NCBI RefSeq assembly: GCF_003600625.1
Contig: NZ_CP032489.1
Span: 1,984,001 to 2,048,000 of the forward strand
Reading direction: 5' to 3'
Origin: Arachidicoccus soli
GTDB lineage: Bacteria; Bacteroidota; Bacteroidia; Chitinophagales; Chitinophagaceae
DNA: 64,000 nucleotides
Below, one piece after another: positions 9,381 through 20,300 of the stretch; the stretch's first letter is position 1, and every line of letters begins with the position of its first letter. A program made the position numbers and the translations under genes. The notes beneath the pieces are model-generated. The model had not been told where the DNA came from and did no database searches. It was given only the letters and a program-made list of their open reading frames with translations.

Positions 9381-11051
9381 CTAACGTTTAGCCGTTTTAG
9401 GGACTACGGTATCTAAAGGAACAACACTATTTAAGTATTCTTCAATATTGGTATAACCACTTCCGTCTTTTGCAAGAGCAGAAGCATCTGAAGCATCATT
9501 TGGATTTAAACCATGTCTTTTTTCGTAAACATCTGGCATACCATCATTGTCAGAATCCACATATGGCGTACCTGTATAATTTGGATAGCCACCAACCTGA
9601 TCAATATTCGTGATAATACCTAATTTATAAGAATCTTTAGGGAGCTTGCGGTACTTAAATTGAAAATCGGTATCTGTTTCCATTTTTTGATAAACAATTC
9701 TACCTGTACGCACTTGTTCGATTACTCTTTGGTCAACTGCATCTCTTTTTGGCAGGGTAGCACCTACATTTTTCAATACAAAATTGTAAGCTTGTTGAGC
9801 CGAAATAATAGTAACCGGTGCATGCGGGAAAGGTTGGTTTACTTTCATATATGGAAAATATTTACGAGCCGAATCTAAAGAAAACAAATCGCCTTTTTTA
9901 TCTTCCATTTGCACACCACCATCCCAGTTATTCTCAGTTACGGCTTTATTGCCATACATAATATTTCCGTTTACATAAGCCCTGCCAAACACCTTATAAG
10001 GCAATTTGCTACGGCCGGATTCGGGTTTTAAAATCCTGTATTTTACCGGATCATTATTGGTTGCAGGTCCTGGTTTATAATAATTATTGATCATATTATA
10101 TAATGCTGTATAATCACCTCCATCTACCGAACGATGGCCCCAGTTAAACACGACATTGTTTACAAAGTTGAAAATACCGTTCCAACCAATAGATGGATTT
10201 CTGGCAGCGTTGTCAGCCCAAAGATTTCGCGTAAGCATGCAATTCTCGCCACCCATCGTACTACCAAATGCGTGATTCCAGGTATCCAGAGCTTCAGCAG
10301 AGATACAGTTTTGAATAGTAATATTCACAGTACCATGTTTTTCGTCTTTGGCGCCATCTTGCGGATCAAACATGTGACGGTACATAGAGAAATTCTCATC
10401 TAAGCCCCAACTAGTAGAGCAGTGGTCAACAATAATATTACCTACTGGGTTTCCACCCAATGCATCGTCTCTGCGGCCTACCCAGGTCTCTCCTCTTCTA
10501 AAACGCATGTAACGTAAAATAACATCATGCGTATTTACCCAAAAAGACTCTCCGGCAATACAAATACCATTACCCGGTGCTGTTTGTCCTTCAATGGTAA
10601 TATAGGGTGCACGAATAATAAGTGGTGTTTTTAAATGAATAATCCCAGCCACATTAAAAACAATAGTACGCGCACCACCTTGTTCACAAGCCCATCTTAA
10701 GGACCCAACCCCATGGTCCGCCAAAGTTTTGATCACATAAACATGTCCACCACGACCACCTGCTGTATGTGCACCACCGCCTTCCGCACCTGGAAAAGCC
10801 AATAGTTTTGTTTGCGGTAAATCTGTAGGTCTTGCAGCCCAAGGTATGTAGGGCTTTCCATTTCTTGCATCCCTTTCCACAATTGGATAAGCAATTGCCC
10901 AGGCCGAGTCTGAATGAGCCATAGTTGCTTTCATTAACGCATTTGCTTCCCTATTAACTTCTGAAGTTATTTTCGGGTACTGTGCCCTTACTTTAGTTCC
11001 TATTGTCAAAAACAATACTGAAGCTAAAAACGGCAATAAATTCTTTTTCAT
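9381..11051 (-). CDS. PL1-family pectate lyase, first tandem copy
   Basis: The 556-residue secreted lyase (signal ending VRAQ) has the same layout as its neighbour: AFPGAEGGGAHTAGGRGG, ITIEGQTAPGNG, DHCSTSWGLDENFS, NHAFGSTMGG, and a C-terminal DSDNDGMPDVYEKRHG loop followed by TNIEEYLNSVVP. It would depolymerise pectic galacturonan at the cell surface or in the periplasm and feed oligosaccharides to the SusCD pair encoded just upstream. It lies 96 bases after SusD on the same strand. A hairpin terminator follows directly, so it may be the most strongly expressed enzyme of the operon. The two copies diverge most near the N-terminus and in the loop around residues 395-420. Confidence 0.88.
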   Translation of the reverse strand: MKKNLLPFLASVLFLTIGTKVRAQYPKITSEVNREANALMKATMAHSDSAWAIAYPIVERDARNGKPYIPWAARPTDLPQTKLLAFPGAEGGGAHTAGGRGGHVYVIKTLADHGVGSLRWACEQGGARTIVFNVAGIIHLKTPLIIRAPYITIEGQTAPGNGICIAGESFWVNTHDVILRYMRFRRGETWVGRRDDALGGNPVGNIIVDHCSTSWGLDENFSMYRHMFDPQDGAKDEKHGTVNITIQNCISAEALDTWNHAFGSTMGGENCMLTRNLWADNAARNPSIGWNGIFNFVNNVVFNWGHRSVDGGDYTALYNMINNYYKPGPATNNDPVKYRILKPESGRSKLPYKVFGRAYVNGNIMYGNKAVTENNWDGGVQMEDKKGDLFSLDSARKYFPYMKVNQPFPHAPVTIISAQQAYNFVLKNVGATLPKRDAVDQRVIEQVRTGRIVYQKMETDTDFQFKYRKLPKDSYKLGIITNIDQVGGYPNYTGTPYVDSDNDGMPDVYEKRHGLNPNDASDASALAKDGSGYTNIEEYLNSVVPLDTVVPKTAKR

Positions 11052-11147
11052 CTTTTCTAATAATTTGAAACGGTTTTATATAAATCTAAATTCAACTTTT
11101 CAAGGCAAACAAGCGAGCAAATTCTTAATCCTTAAACTTTATAATTT

Positions 11148-13004
11148 CTATTGCAGCGGATCAAAAGATCCACCCCAAGTATTATTTTGAATTAATGCAG
11201 TATTATTTTGCAATGCGGCCGTCGGGATACCAAAGAAATGATCCGCTGTTTGATAATCGATGGGATAGGTATCCACGTTTACCGGTGTAACAGAAAAATT
11301 TGCCAGATAATAAGCTGCTAAAGAAGCATTAGTATTACCAGAAGAAGCATCTCTTGTTAATAATGCATAATCAGAAGCAGTGCCTGTATTATTCAAAACG
11401 ATGGTAAGCCCTTGCCTCATCTTACCATTTAAAGTACCTTCCAAAAGATTTCTTCTGCGAAGATCCCAATAACGCCTTCCTTCATAGGCAAATTCTATTT
11501 GACGCTCAAACATAATTGCATTTATCATTTGCGTTTGATCCATCCCCGTTTGTAGGCCATACATACTATTAGTGCCCGGTAAAATACCTGCTCTTTTTCT
11601 GATGGCTATCAAATTATTATAAGCCTCTTGGCCGATGCCTAAATGGCCTATTTCAGCAGCACTTTCAGCCTGATTTAATAATACTTCTGCATAACGAATT
11701 TCCATCCAATCAGTACCAGAATACATTAAGTTAGAAGCAGAAATATTCGGGTCTATTGCTTTACGGCAATAAAAACCAGTTGAAGAAGCAGAGGTTTCAG
11801 TTGATTTGGTCGCCGTACCATTGGCCTTGGTATAATAATAATATGTCCATAATCTATAATTCGCATTCCCAACTACTGGCCATGAGCAACCATTGTAGGC
11901 TATCGTTTGATAAAATCTGGGATCTCTGTTTAAAAAGAAAGTCTGAGGATTATATGTGTAGTTCGGGGAAGAGCCGGGTGCATATCCATCAGCCATTGGG
12001 AACGCCTGCACTTCGTCCCAAGTTGGCTGTGTTGAACCGCCTGAGGTTCCAATATATTTTGGTAGCGTAGCATTCGTATAATTATTATTAGCCATACCAT
12101 TTGCATCCGTTGCAGGATTATACTCTGTAACCATTACCGCTTCCGGGTTTTTAGGTGTACCATCTGAATTTGCCCCCTCTGTAGTCCACATCGTTACATC
12201 TTCTTTCGGATAAAGACCATAACCATTTGCAGAAAGGGTCGCAATCGCAGCCGTACTGGCATCATAGGCTGCTTGCCATCTATTTACATCATTATTTGGG
12301 TTGAATTGTGGGCTTGCCCAGGTTAATAATACCCTTCCCAAATATGCTTGAGCTGCCCCTTTAGTAATACGTCCATAATCAACTGCAGACCAATTAGGGG
12401 GTAAATAATTAATAGCGGTATCTAAATCTGCTACTATTTGTTGAAAAGTTGCTGTAGTAGAACTTCTTGGTACCATTGCTGCTGCTTTTGCTGCACTACC
12501 AACAGCAGGTAATGGTTTCAAAACCAAGGGAACGCCGCCATATAATTTGACTAATTCAAAATACCGAAAGGCTCGCCAAAATAATGCCTGTGCAATAAAT
12601 CTGTTCTTGGTACCCGAATTAATGGTTCCGGCATTTACATCCTGAATAAATTGATTAATTGCGCGAATCTTGCCATAATTAGTACCTGCACTATTACTGG
12701 TACCTATATCTCCCACAGTTTCTTGGGTCACTGTACCTTTTACATAAATATTATCCGAGCGGCATTCTTCGGTCAAATTACATGGGCCTGCGCTACCAAT
12801 GGCGCTTACAGATCCATTACCGAACCAAGACGGAAGATTCTGTGTATATATGTAGTTTAAGCTTAACACCGCAGTTGCTGAATCGTTATAGACTTGATCA
12901 GCGTTACTATTGACTAAACTCTGTTTATCTAAAACTTTGGAGCAGCTTGCAAATATTATCAATGATAATATTATTGCAATATATTTTATTTGTAATTTTT
13001 TCAT
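11148..13004 (-). CDS. SusD/RagB-family glycan-binding lipoprotein
   Basis: The protein has 618 residues with a lipoprotein signal (SLIIFASC). SusD proteins sit on the cell surface, cap the SusC barrel and capture glycans through a TPR-like helical scaffold. The family features are the N-terminal AINQFIQDVNAG region, FWRAFRYFELVKLYGGVPLV near residue 145, AQAYLGRVLL, and the C-terminal WMEIRYAEVLLNQAESAAE followed by FERQIEFAYEGRRYWDLRR. It is encoded 11 bases after the complete SusC gene, so the two form the transporter pair of this locus. Confidence 0.95.
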   Translation of the reverse strand: MKKLQIKYIAIILSLIIFASCSKVLDKQSLVNSNADQVYNDSATAVLSLNYIYTQNLPSWFGNGSVSAIGSAGPCNLTEECRSDNIYVKGTVTQETVGDIGTSNSAGTNYGKIRAINQFIQDVNAGTINSGTKNRFIAQALFWRAFRYFELVKLYGGVPLVLKPLPAVGSAAKAAAMVPRSSTTATFQQIVADLDTAINYLPPNWSAVDYGRITKGAAQAYLGRVLLTWASPQFNPNNDVNRWQAAYDASTAAIATLSANGYGLYPKEDVTMWTTEGANSDGTPKNPEAVMVTEYNPATDANGMANNNYTNATLPKYIGTSGGSTQPTWDEVQAFPMADGYAPGSSPNYTYNPQTFFLNRDPRFYQTIAYNGCSWPVVGNANYRLWTYYYYTKANGTATKSTETSASSTGFYCRKAIDPNISASNLMYSGTDWMEIRYAEVLLNQAESAAEIGHLGIGQEAYNNLIAIRKRAGILPGTNSMYGLQTGMDQTQMINAIMFERQIEFAYEGRRYWDLRRRNLLEGTLNGKMRQGLTIVLNNTGTASDYALLTRDASSGNTNASLAAYYLANFSVTPVNVDTYPIDYQTADHFFGIPTAALQNNTALIQNNTWGGSFDPLQ

Positions 13005-13015
13005 TGTAAAAGTTT

Positions 13016-16000
13016 TTATAGTCCAATATTTAAACCAAAAGAGAAAGTTCTAAGGTTTGGATACTGTAAAATACCTGTATTTGGATCTCTATAATTATCC
13101 GGATATGGATTGAAAAGGTTTAGCGCATTTGTGCAAACGGCATAAAATCTTGCGCTCGCTATACCTGCTCTCGATGACCATTTTTGAGGTATTGTATAAC
13201 TTATGTTTACATTTTGAATTTGTGCAGAAAACGCGCTAACAAACCAGAAATTACTTGTTACATTGTAATCACTCATCCAATAAGGAGCGGGGTATTTTGC
13301 ATTTGTGTTATCTGGTGTCCAGTGATCGGCCCAAAATGCCGGTCTGTTTTGCGTTATATCCTTAGCCACTGAAGAAGTTATCTCATTTCCAGGTATAACG
13401 GCCTGACCACCCCAACTCATGCCGGAAACCACATTGATGCTTAATGATTTAAAAGTAACTCCAAAATTAAAACCAAGGTTATTATGATTGCTTGCCTTAT
13501 GGCTCAAATATTCCTGATCATTACCATCAGCAGTAATTTGGTTATCACCATTTAAATCTTTATAATTTAACATCCCCACTTCAGGTGTTTGACCAAAGAT
13601 GGTATAGCCCGGATGAGCCGTCATAAATGCATCTACTTGTGCTTGTGTTCTGAACATACCCACATAATCGTATCCAAAGACCCCTTGGTCATCTGATTTT
13701 CCCTGATGATCCTGAATCGTTCCAATCAAACCTGTTGCAAGATCCTCTCTGATGTTTTTATCATCCATCCAAGAGAAAAATGAGGTAACATTATAGCTCC
13801 AATCTTTATCAATATTATCATGCCAGCCAACAGAAAGCTCGTACCCAAATGCATTTATAATTCCATAATTTTCATTGGGAGTAGTGAGCCCGATGGTTGC
13901 AGGCACTGAAGAGCTAAGCCCGGTAAGTAAATCATAGTTGTGATTCCAATAATAATCGCCTGTAAAAGACAATCTATTGTGTAAGAAAGCCATATCTAGA
14001 CCATAATCTGTCTTCGTTTGATGATCCCATGTAGCATATGGATTAGGAATATTGGTAGCTTTGATACCCAGCCCCCTTTCACCTTCATTAAATACTGCAC
14101 CACCCCCACTACCGGTACCATATTGATAAGCTTGCGCATATCCGTAAGGAACTGTATTATCAGACCCTGTAAAACCTAAAGAGGCTCTCAGTTTTAATAA
14201 GTCAAAAAATGAAAAATGATCTTTAATAAAATGTTCATTTGAAAGTACCCAACCTGCTGATACTGAACCAAAATTACCATATCGATTGGCCGGGGGTAAT
14301 GAAGTAGAACCATCTCTACGAAATACCGCTTCCAGCAAATACGTATTATCATAATCGTAATTGGCTCTTCCGATATAAGATAGTTTTCCACTTTCCGCGA
14401 TAGAGGAAGCCTGATTAGAAGATTGCGTGCCAATGGTAAAATTCTGATTATCCAATCCGGTAATAATTACACCATCTGCTTCCGCATTTACCCCTTCATT
14501 GTATTGTTCGGTTTGTTCATATATGCCCAATAAATTCAAATGGTTTTTACCGAAAGTTTTATGATAAGTAAGCGTTCCATCTAATTGATAAACAGTTGCA
14601 TAGTTTGGTGTTATTCTGACTCTGTCTCCATTTTTAATATTTACTTCCTTGAGTATGGTTCCGCCCGGTATGTGATTATTTTCCCCCAGACCGGAATATT
14701 GATAATAATTAAAAGAAGTACCATATTGTTTAGGGAAACCAAAGTTTACATTTTCATTAAAAGAAACGGCTGCCGTCAATCCTTTTATGCCGGGAATTTC
14801 ATAACTAATTTTGCCCAAGGCATTCATTACATAATTTAGAGACTTCGTATAGTTATTAGAATTCTCAAATAAGAACACATTCACATTATCGATATCCGTA
14901 TTGCCGTTATAACTTGTATTTAATAAAACGGGATTACCGTCAATAAAATACTTCTGCCAAGGCGCTACTTCCGCTAAAGAAGTCACATCTTGGTCGAGGC
15001 TTTCTGTAGTTCCGCTTGTCTTATACCAAAAGTTCCGGGAATATGACATGGTATTACTTAAGTTAAGACTTACCATAAGCCCTCTGGCGAGATTTGCTTC
15101 AACATTTGCCCTTAAACCCACCTTATAGCTATTAACCCCCGAAAAGTTAGAGTTTTGATTTACATAATCACCACCTATAAAATAGCGGACTTTATTTGTA
15201 CCGCCACTTACATTCATTGAGATTCTTTCTACATTCGCCGGCTTAAAAGCCTGGGCCAGATAATCCGTATTGTTTGCCGGATTAGCAAAATAGGCCAATT
15301 CATCTGGTGTATACCAAGCTGCTAATTTTTTTGTGACCGATCCCCCTATATATCCTGCAGAGTCAATGGTATAATTATTTGCAGTTTGATTATAATCATT
15401 GTTCCAGGTTGCTAATTGTAAGCCGGTCAGCATTTTAGGCAATTGCGTTGCATTTGCGGTACCAAAAGAACCACTCACACTAAATTTAGGCTTACCAATT
15501 TCTCCTTTTTTAGTCCGTACCACAATAGCGCCATTCGCACCGTCAATACCATAAATAGCTGCTTCGGCATCTTTCAAAACTGAAATACTTTCTATTTCAT
15601 TGGGGTCTAATAGATTAAAATCACTTGCAGTTCTCACTACATCATCTATTATGTACAGCGTACCTGAACCATTACCGTTTTTAGACAAATTTTGTGGGTT
15701 TCTGATTGTAAGGCCGACCGCACCACCTGGACGTTGGGTAGCTGTATTAATACTTAATCCGTTTACCTGTCCCACCAGAGAAGAAGCCAAGTTTAAACTT
15801 GGGAAGTCTTCAATTTTTTTCATGTCTACAGTAGAGACAGAACCCGTGAGGGCTATTTTTTTCTGCTGACCATAGCCCACCACTACCACGTCAGATAAAT
15901 CCTGACTTTCGGAATTCATTTTAATGGTAACATAATCTTGTCCTGCGATATTAACCTGAGTTCTCTTATAACCAATATAAGATACCACCAATATAGAGTC

Positions 16001-16216
16001 CGCCGGAGTAACTCTAATTTTAAATTTACCCAATACATCAGCACTAACATTGCTTGGTTCTCCCTTTATACTAACGACTGCACCCGACAGTCCCTGTCCC
16101 GTTGTCTGATCAACAACAACGCCGTTAATTTCTTTCTCCTGAGCCAGCAGCGAGCTACAGGATAATAATACCAGAAGCAGCCCTCCCGATATTTTTTGCA
16201 AAAGTTTGATGCGCAT
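13016..16216 (-). CDS. SusC-like TonB-dependent receptor, complete
   Basis: This is a complete SusC of about 1,066 residues. I chose the ATG at 16216 because it gives the leader MRIKLLQKISGGLLLVLLSC, which aligns with the start of the paralog at 2480; an in-frame ATG 42 bases further upstream would add a charged stretch ahead of the signal. The protein has a carboxypeptidase-D regulatory-like domain, DLSDVVVVGYGQQKK at the plug boundary, a plug with LYIIDDVVR and AEAAIYGIDGANGAIVV, and a 22-strand barrel ending in FSFGLNIGL. It imports pectic oligosaccharides with the SusD encoded next. Confidence 0.94.
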   Translation of the reverse strand: MRIKLLQKISGGLLLVLLSCSSLLAQEKEINGVVVDQTTGQGLSGAVVSIKGEPSNVSADVLGKFKIRVTPADSILVVSYIGYKRTQVNIAGQDYVTIKMNSESQDLSDVVVVGYGQQKKIALTGSVSTVDMKKIEDFPSLNLASSLVGQVNGLSINTATQRPGGAVGLTIRNPQNLSKNGNGSGTLYIIDDVVRTASDFNLLDPNEIESISVLKDAEAAIYGIDGANGAIVVRTKKGEIGKPKFSVSGSFGTANATQLPKMLTGLQLATWNNDYNQTANNYTIDSAGYIGGSVTKKLAAWYTPDELAYFANPANNTDYLAQAFKPANVERISMNVSGGTNKVRYFIGGDYVNQNSNFSGVNSYKVGLRANVEANLARGLMVSLNLSNTMSYSRNFWYKTSGTTESLDQDVTSLAEVAPWQKYFIDGNPVLLNTSYNGNTDIDNVNVFLFENSNNYTKSLNYVMNALGKISYEIPGIKGLTAAVSFNENVNFGFPKQYGTSFNYYQYSGLGENNHIPGGTILKEVNIKNGDRVRITPNYATVYQLDGTLTYHKTFGKNHLNLLGIYEQTEQYNEGVNAEADGVIITGLDNQNFTIGTQSSNQASSIAESGKLSYIGRANYDYDNTYLLEAVFRRDGSTSLPPANRYGNFGSVSAGWVLSNEHFIKDHFSFFDLLKLRASLGFTGSDNTVPYGYAQAYQYGTGSGGGAVFNEGERGLGIKATNIPNPYATWDHQTKTDYGLDMAFLHNRLSFTGDYYWNHNYDLLTGLSSSVPATIGLTTPNENYGIINAFGYELSVGWHDNIDKDWSYNVTSFFSWMDDKNIREDLATGLIGTIQDHQGKSDDQGVFGYDYVGMFRTQAQVDAFMTAHPGYTIFGQTPEVGMLNYKDLNGDNQITADGNDQEYLSHKASNHNNLGFNFGVTFKSLSINVVSGMSWGGQAVIPGNEITSSVAKDITQNRPAFWADHWTPDNTNAKYPAPYWMSDYNVTSNFWFVSAFSAQIQNVNISYTIPQKWSSRAGIASARFYAVCTNALNLFNPYPDNYRDPNTGILQYPNLRTFSFGLNIGL

Positions 16217-16306
16217 GATTCCATTTTTAATTTTGATTATTAATTTTTCTCTTTTCAAATAATTGCTATTGCAATCTTTTCATACGGCTGCAAGACATTT
16301 TTATTA

Positions 16307-16999
16307 TTAAGATTTTTTATTCTTTTCTGCTTCTATACGGGCCTTCCAATCATCTTCTGCTTGTTTCATATTAATACCAGCTTTTGAGAGGTAATTATTG
16401 ATCCTTCCTTTGTACTTTCCAAACCATGCGTGCTTTTTTTCAGAGGAACCTGCATCCATTGCATGTTCACGAGCTTCTATCAACCAATCCATTATTTGCT
16501 TTTTTTGAACTTCCGTTAAATCAGGCAACATTTGCATATAGGCATTGTAGGTTACTTCTAATACACTGTAGGTCATTCCGTCTTTTACGCCGTCGACTTG
16601 TTTATTATTTAAGTTCGCTTGCAAAGTTTTGATATAGTTATGATGTAATTTATTTACAGCTAAATCTACCCTGTTTTGTATGGCTTTTAATGAATCAGTT
16701 TTTGCATCTTTACTTAAATTTGAATTCTCTTTAAGGGCCTTCAACTCTTTATCACGCAAAATATAAACTTGATTTAAATCAAAGTATTGTGTTGCAATGA
16801 TTGTCTGCACCTTTGCTGCTTTTGCAGAATTCGCAATATGCAGTTTTTCAACTATTTTTTCTGATCTTTTATTTATTACGCTGGCATAGGCAGCATCAGT
16901 TCCCGGATAAACATTCGACTGAGCCATCACTTGACTTGTAACAAGGAAAAAGATGGATACCATTAAACCAGAAAAAAAATAGATTACTCTTCTCATCAT
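16307..16999 (-). CDS. DUF3826 family secreted protein
   Basis: The 230-residue protein has a signal peptide (ending VMAQ) and a mainly helical body with the DUF3826 pattern: a helical repeat around residues 45-125, DGMTYSVLEVTYNAYMQMLP near residue 140 and EAREHAMDAGSSEKKHAWFGKYKG near 175. The family has no established biochemical function and is frequent in Bacteroidota pectin utilization loci. It is the first gene of the SusCD-pectinase operon, about 90 bases ahead of SusC, preceded by the region carrying the shared dyad. The many Lys and Asp residues and the lack of an obvious active site leave open a binding or chaperone role. Confidence 0.75.
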   Translation of the reverse strand: MMRRVIYFFSGLMVSIFFLVTSQVMAQSNVYPGTDAAYASVINKRSEKIVEKLHIANSAKAAKVQTIIATQYFDLNQVYILRDKELKALKENSNLSKDAKTDSLKAIQNRVDLAVNKLHHNYIKTLQANLNNKQVDGVKDGMTYSVLEVTYNAYMQMLPDLTEVQKKQIMDWLIEAREHAMDAGSSEKKHAWFGKYKGRINNYLSKAGINMKQAEDDWKARIEAEKNKKS

Positions 17000-17151
17000 G
17001 TCTTTTAATGTTTGTTAATGACTTTAATTATTATATAACTATATATGCACCCGATCCGAATTTAAGACCTCAATAACTGATGTTTGTTTAACAAAATCTC
17101 GAATTCTAAAGATTAAAAAATTGTAACTATTACAATTATGTTTTTTAAGAA

Positions 17152-17168
17152 AACAAACATTCATTATT
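17152..17168. promoter_or_regulatory. Shared 17-base motif, copy B
   Basis: AACAAACATTCATTATT is identical to 2674-2690 and close to 28288-28304. It lies 153-169 bases upstream of the DUF3826 start. Confidence 0.4.
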
Positions 17169-17255
17169 TGAGACCCATACTTTTTTTATTAAATACTTAT
17201 TTTATAAGAATCATCTAAAGACTTATTTAAAGTTTTTAATAAAAATTATAAATTC

Positions 17256-17288
17256 ATATGTCAAATATAGATTTATATATGAATTAAT
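17256..17288. promoter_or_regulatory. Shared operator-like block, copy B
   Basis: This 33-base block matches 2786-2818 at 30 of 33 positions, including the core ATTTATATATGAATT at 17271-17285. It is the upstream-most recognisable element of the DUF3826-SusCD operon, about 280 bases ahead of its first gene, which implies either a long leader or a distant activator site. Confidence 0.5.
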
Positions 17289-17331
17289 TGATACAAATTA
17301 TTATCATAAAACTATATAAAATTATCAATAA

Positions 17332-17351
17332 AATAATAAAATCTTATTATT
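17332..17351 (-). terminator. Weak AT-only hairpin after the GH operon
   Basis: AATAATAA (17332-17339) and TTATTATT (17344-17351) form an 8-bp A/T stem with a 4-base loop, about 30 bases past the GH2-malectin stop and followed by U-rich sequence on the minus strand. It is weak and could arise by chance in such AT-rich DNA. Confidence 0.3.
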
Positions 17352-17382
17352 GCATTAACAGTTAAGTATTTTCTAAAAAAAC

Positions 17383-20300
17383 TTATTGCAATTGGAAAGA
17401 TGACAGAAATATTTTCGAGGAATTAGGTGGGAACATGATTTGAATACGATAGTGTCCTGCATTAAACATAGCTTTTGATTGCAGGTTTATATAATTCCAT
17501 TTGCCGGGTTTTGAAGGATTTAATTCAACGGATGAAGATTGCATGATTGTTCCATCAGCAGCTATCAGCTCCAATTTGGCATTTATTACCTTTTCTGAAG
17601 TATTTGCATATTTAATTTTAAATGAATGATAATCTGCTACACCCAAAATAAATTTCCATATAACCCATTCTGAAACTTTTGTAGCCAGCAATTGAAGTCT
17701 TGGCTTCCCGTCCAGTTTCTTTTCTGCAATACCCTTTGAATAAGTAGCCTTATCTATATTGAAAGTAGTGGTAGGTTTTAAATCATAAGCCGGTACTAAT
17801 GTAGTTATGGGCTGTACAGCAATTACGTAATCAAAATTTGCAGCATAATTACTTTTCAATTTAATGGGATACCCCTTCAAATATTTACGCTTATAGACTT
17901 CTAAATTTTCTCCATTATTTCTGTCTGTTTGAATAAAAGTCTTAGTGTCCGTAAAACCCTTCAACCAAGCCGTATCGCCTTTTGCTTTTTTATTAATGGC
18001 GATATAAAGAAATATATCCTTTCTCGGGTATAGGGAGAATCCTTTTTCCAATAGACTCTCAGTCTTATTCATTTTTAACCATTCTGCGCCAAATAGATCA
18101 GCAGGCAAATGACTAAAACTAAAGGACCTGTCAAAGTATTGTCTCTGACCAATATCCATCCAATCTTCAATAGTCATCTTATCATTCAAATCATTCTTGA
18201 CACCTCCTACTGAAAAAATGGGTGCAGGTTGTTTGGCAGGATTCAGATCTAGGTTTCGACTTGCAATAGCAATAGCTGAAATAACAGCTTGACCGCTATA
18301 AGTATTTGGAAAGGAAATAACCAACTTCCCTCCTTTTACTGTTGTGTTGATAACTTTCTTTAATGCAGTGCAGTAACCGGACTCTTTATAAATATCTAAT
18401 TTATTTAAAACAACTGTCCCATTCAATGCAACATCGAACTGTCTCCACCCATCACAATTATTTCCGGCATTTTTACCCCACCAAGGTTCTATAAAATAAA
18501 GCTCTACCCTATAATTACCGTCTTTTAATGGAAATACATATTTGAGTTTTTGTCTGCCATATCTAAATGTCTGAAATAAAGAACCATTCTTTGTATTTCT
18601 AATAAGGTCAAATACCCTGCGTTGACTTGCAAAATAAGCCGGGAAACCCTTGTAGTCAGCCGTCCAGGAAGTAGAACCAAACGTATCATTACCTTCCAGC
18701 TGGCGATCTGCACTCCATAAATTATTATAAGTATCCAGATATGCAGGGCCTCCGCAATTCATTCTATATAGATATTTATATCCTGCTTTTGATTCTATAA
18801 CCGTTGTGTTTTTTGCAAAAAGCTTTTGAAAGTTAGGAGCAGCCGGCAAATGGTGTAAAACAATGACATCATTTGCAACTTTTTTGCCATTGTAATAACC
18901 CACAGCATACAGCACATTATATTGGATATTGACATTATTCCAAGTGAAGTGCGTTCCTATTCCATTTTTTGTTTTCGTACCTAAGGAGATGGAATCTACA
19001 GCGTTAAATAGTTGTACTGAATCACAGTTAGAATAAACGGTTATATGATCCTTGATTCCGGGTTTCAACCACCTTTCCGGCCAAGTATGTGATACGATAT
19101 AAACCATTGGTGAAGTTGCCGCAGAGGTAAAATTTGAACGATACATATAATAACCATCTGTCGGCTCCTCCCAGGAAGTTAGCAGGCCTTTATAGTTTAC
19201 GGGGCCTATTCTATCTAAGTTCCGAAACCCTTCACCCGCCTGCACCCTGCCTGGATTATCGTGTGAATTAAATAACCAGAAAAATTGCCCGCATACACTA
19301 TCTTTAACCTTATTCGCCAACATAATTTTTTCTTCCAAAAGTTGACACCAACGGTTTTCACTAAGGGGGCCATCTTCTTTATACTCCCCTTCCGTATGTA
19401 AATCAATCGTACGCCAGCCGCCATATTCTCCTACCAAAATTTGTTTTTTCAGGTCTCTTGCATAAGTTGCAGGGTCTCCTCCATAAGTTCCTGTCCAATT
19501 TTGTGGCACATCCCAATCAGTCCCTTCACCTCCATTGCAGGTAGTAATTAAACGCTGAGAAGAAGCTGTAGGATCCAGCTCTCTTATCAGTTTACAACAT
19601 TGTAATGCAAAGTCCTTCGGTAATTTGCTTTCATTTTGCAAGCCCCATAGAATTAATGATGGGTTGTTTCGCCTTTCTATTACCCAATCTTTTAGTAATG
19701 AAATAAAATTCTTTCTAAAGGAGGGTGTATCAAACCAAATATGTGCTGAAAACTGTGGCCACCAAAGCACCCCTCTTTCTTCCCAATACTTTTGATATAA
19801 TAAATTATGTGGCTGATGTGCATCTCTAAATGCATTAAAACCTGCAGCACAGATCATATCCACCCTGGATTTTATTTCTTCCTTTGTAAAAGCATGACTT
19901 TTTCCAATAGCATGTTCGTATCCGGCAATACCATTAATAAATACAGGCTTTCCGTTTAATAAAAATTGATTGGTCTTATGTTTTTTCCCAATCGGCCAAC
20001 TGATCCAACGGATACCATAAGCTGTTGTATCCTTATCTATAACGGCAGTTCTATCACTTATAGTAGTTACCAAATGATATAAATAAGGATCCTCTAAAGA
20101 CCAGAGGTTTACCTGCTTTATATCTTTAAAAGTTTGTGCAACTATTTTGGTTTCACCTGCAGAAAGGGCAATAATTGTCTTTTGGGTAGCGACAATCTTA
20201 TGGTCTCTATCCAACAAATCATTGATAACATTTACCTGTTTTTCATGCGCACTATAATTTTTTAAAGTTGTTTCAGTATAGAGCGTTGCTGATTTTGCAC

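Larger units (their letters stand above)
17000..17382 (-). promoter_or_regulatory. Upstream region of the DUF3826-SusCD operon
   Basis: About 380 AT-rich bases without a gene separate the GH2-malectin gene from DUF3826. It contains the 17-base motif at 17152-17168, the dyad block at 17256-17288, a GTTTGTTAAACAAAC palindrome near 17080-17094 and a weak AT-only hairpin at 17332-17351. A promoter is expected here, but I could not fix a start site. Confidence 0.5.
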
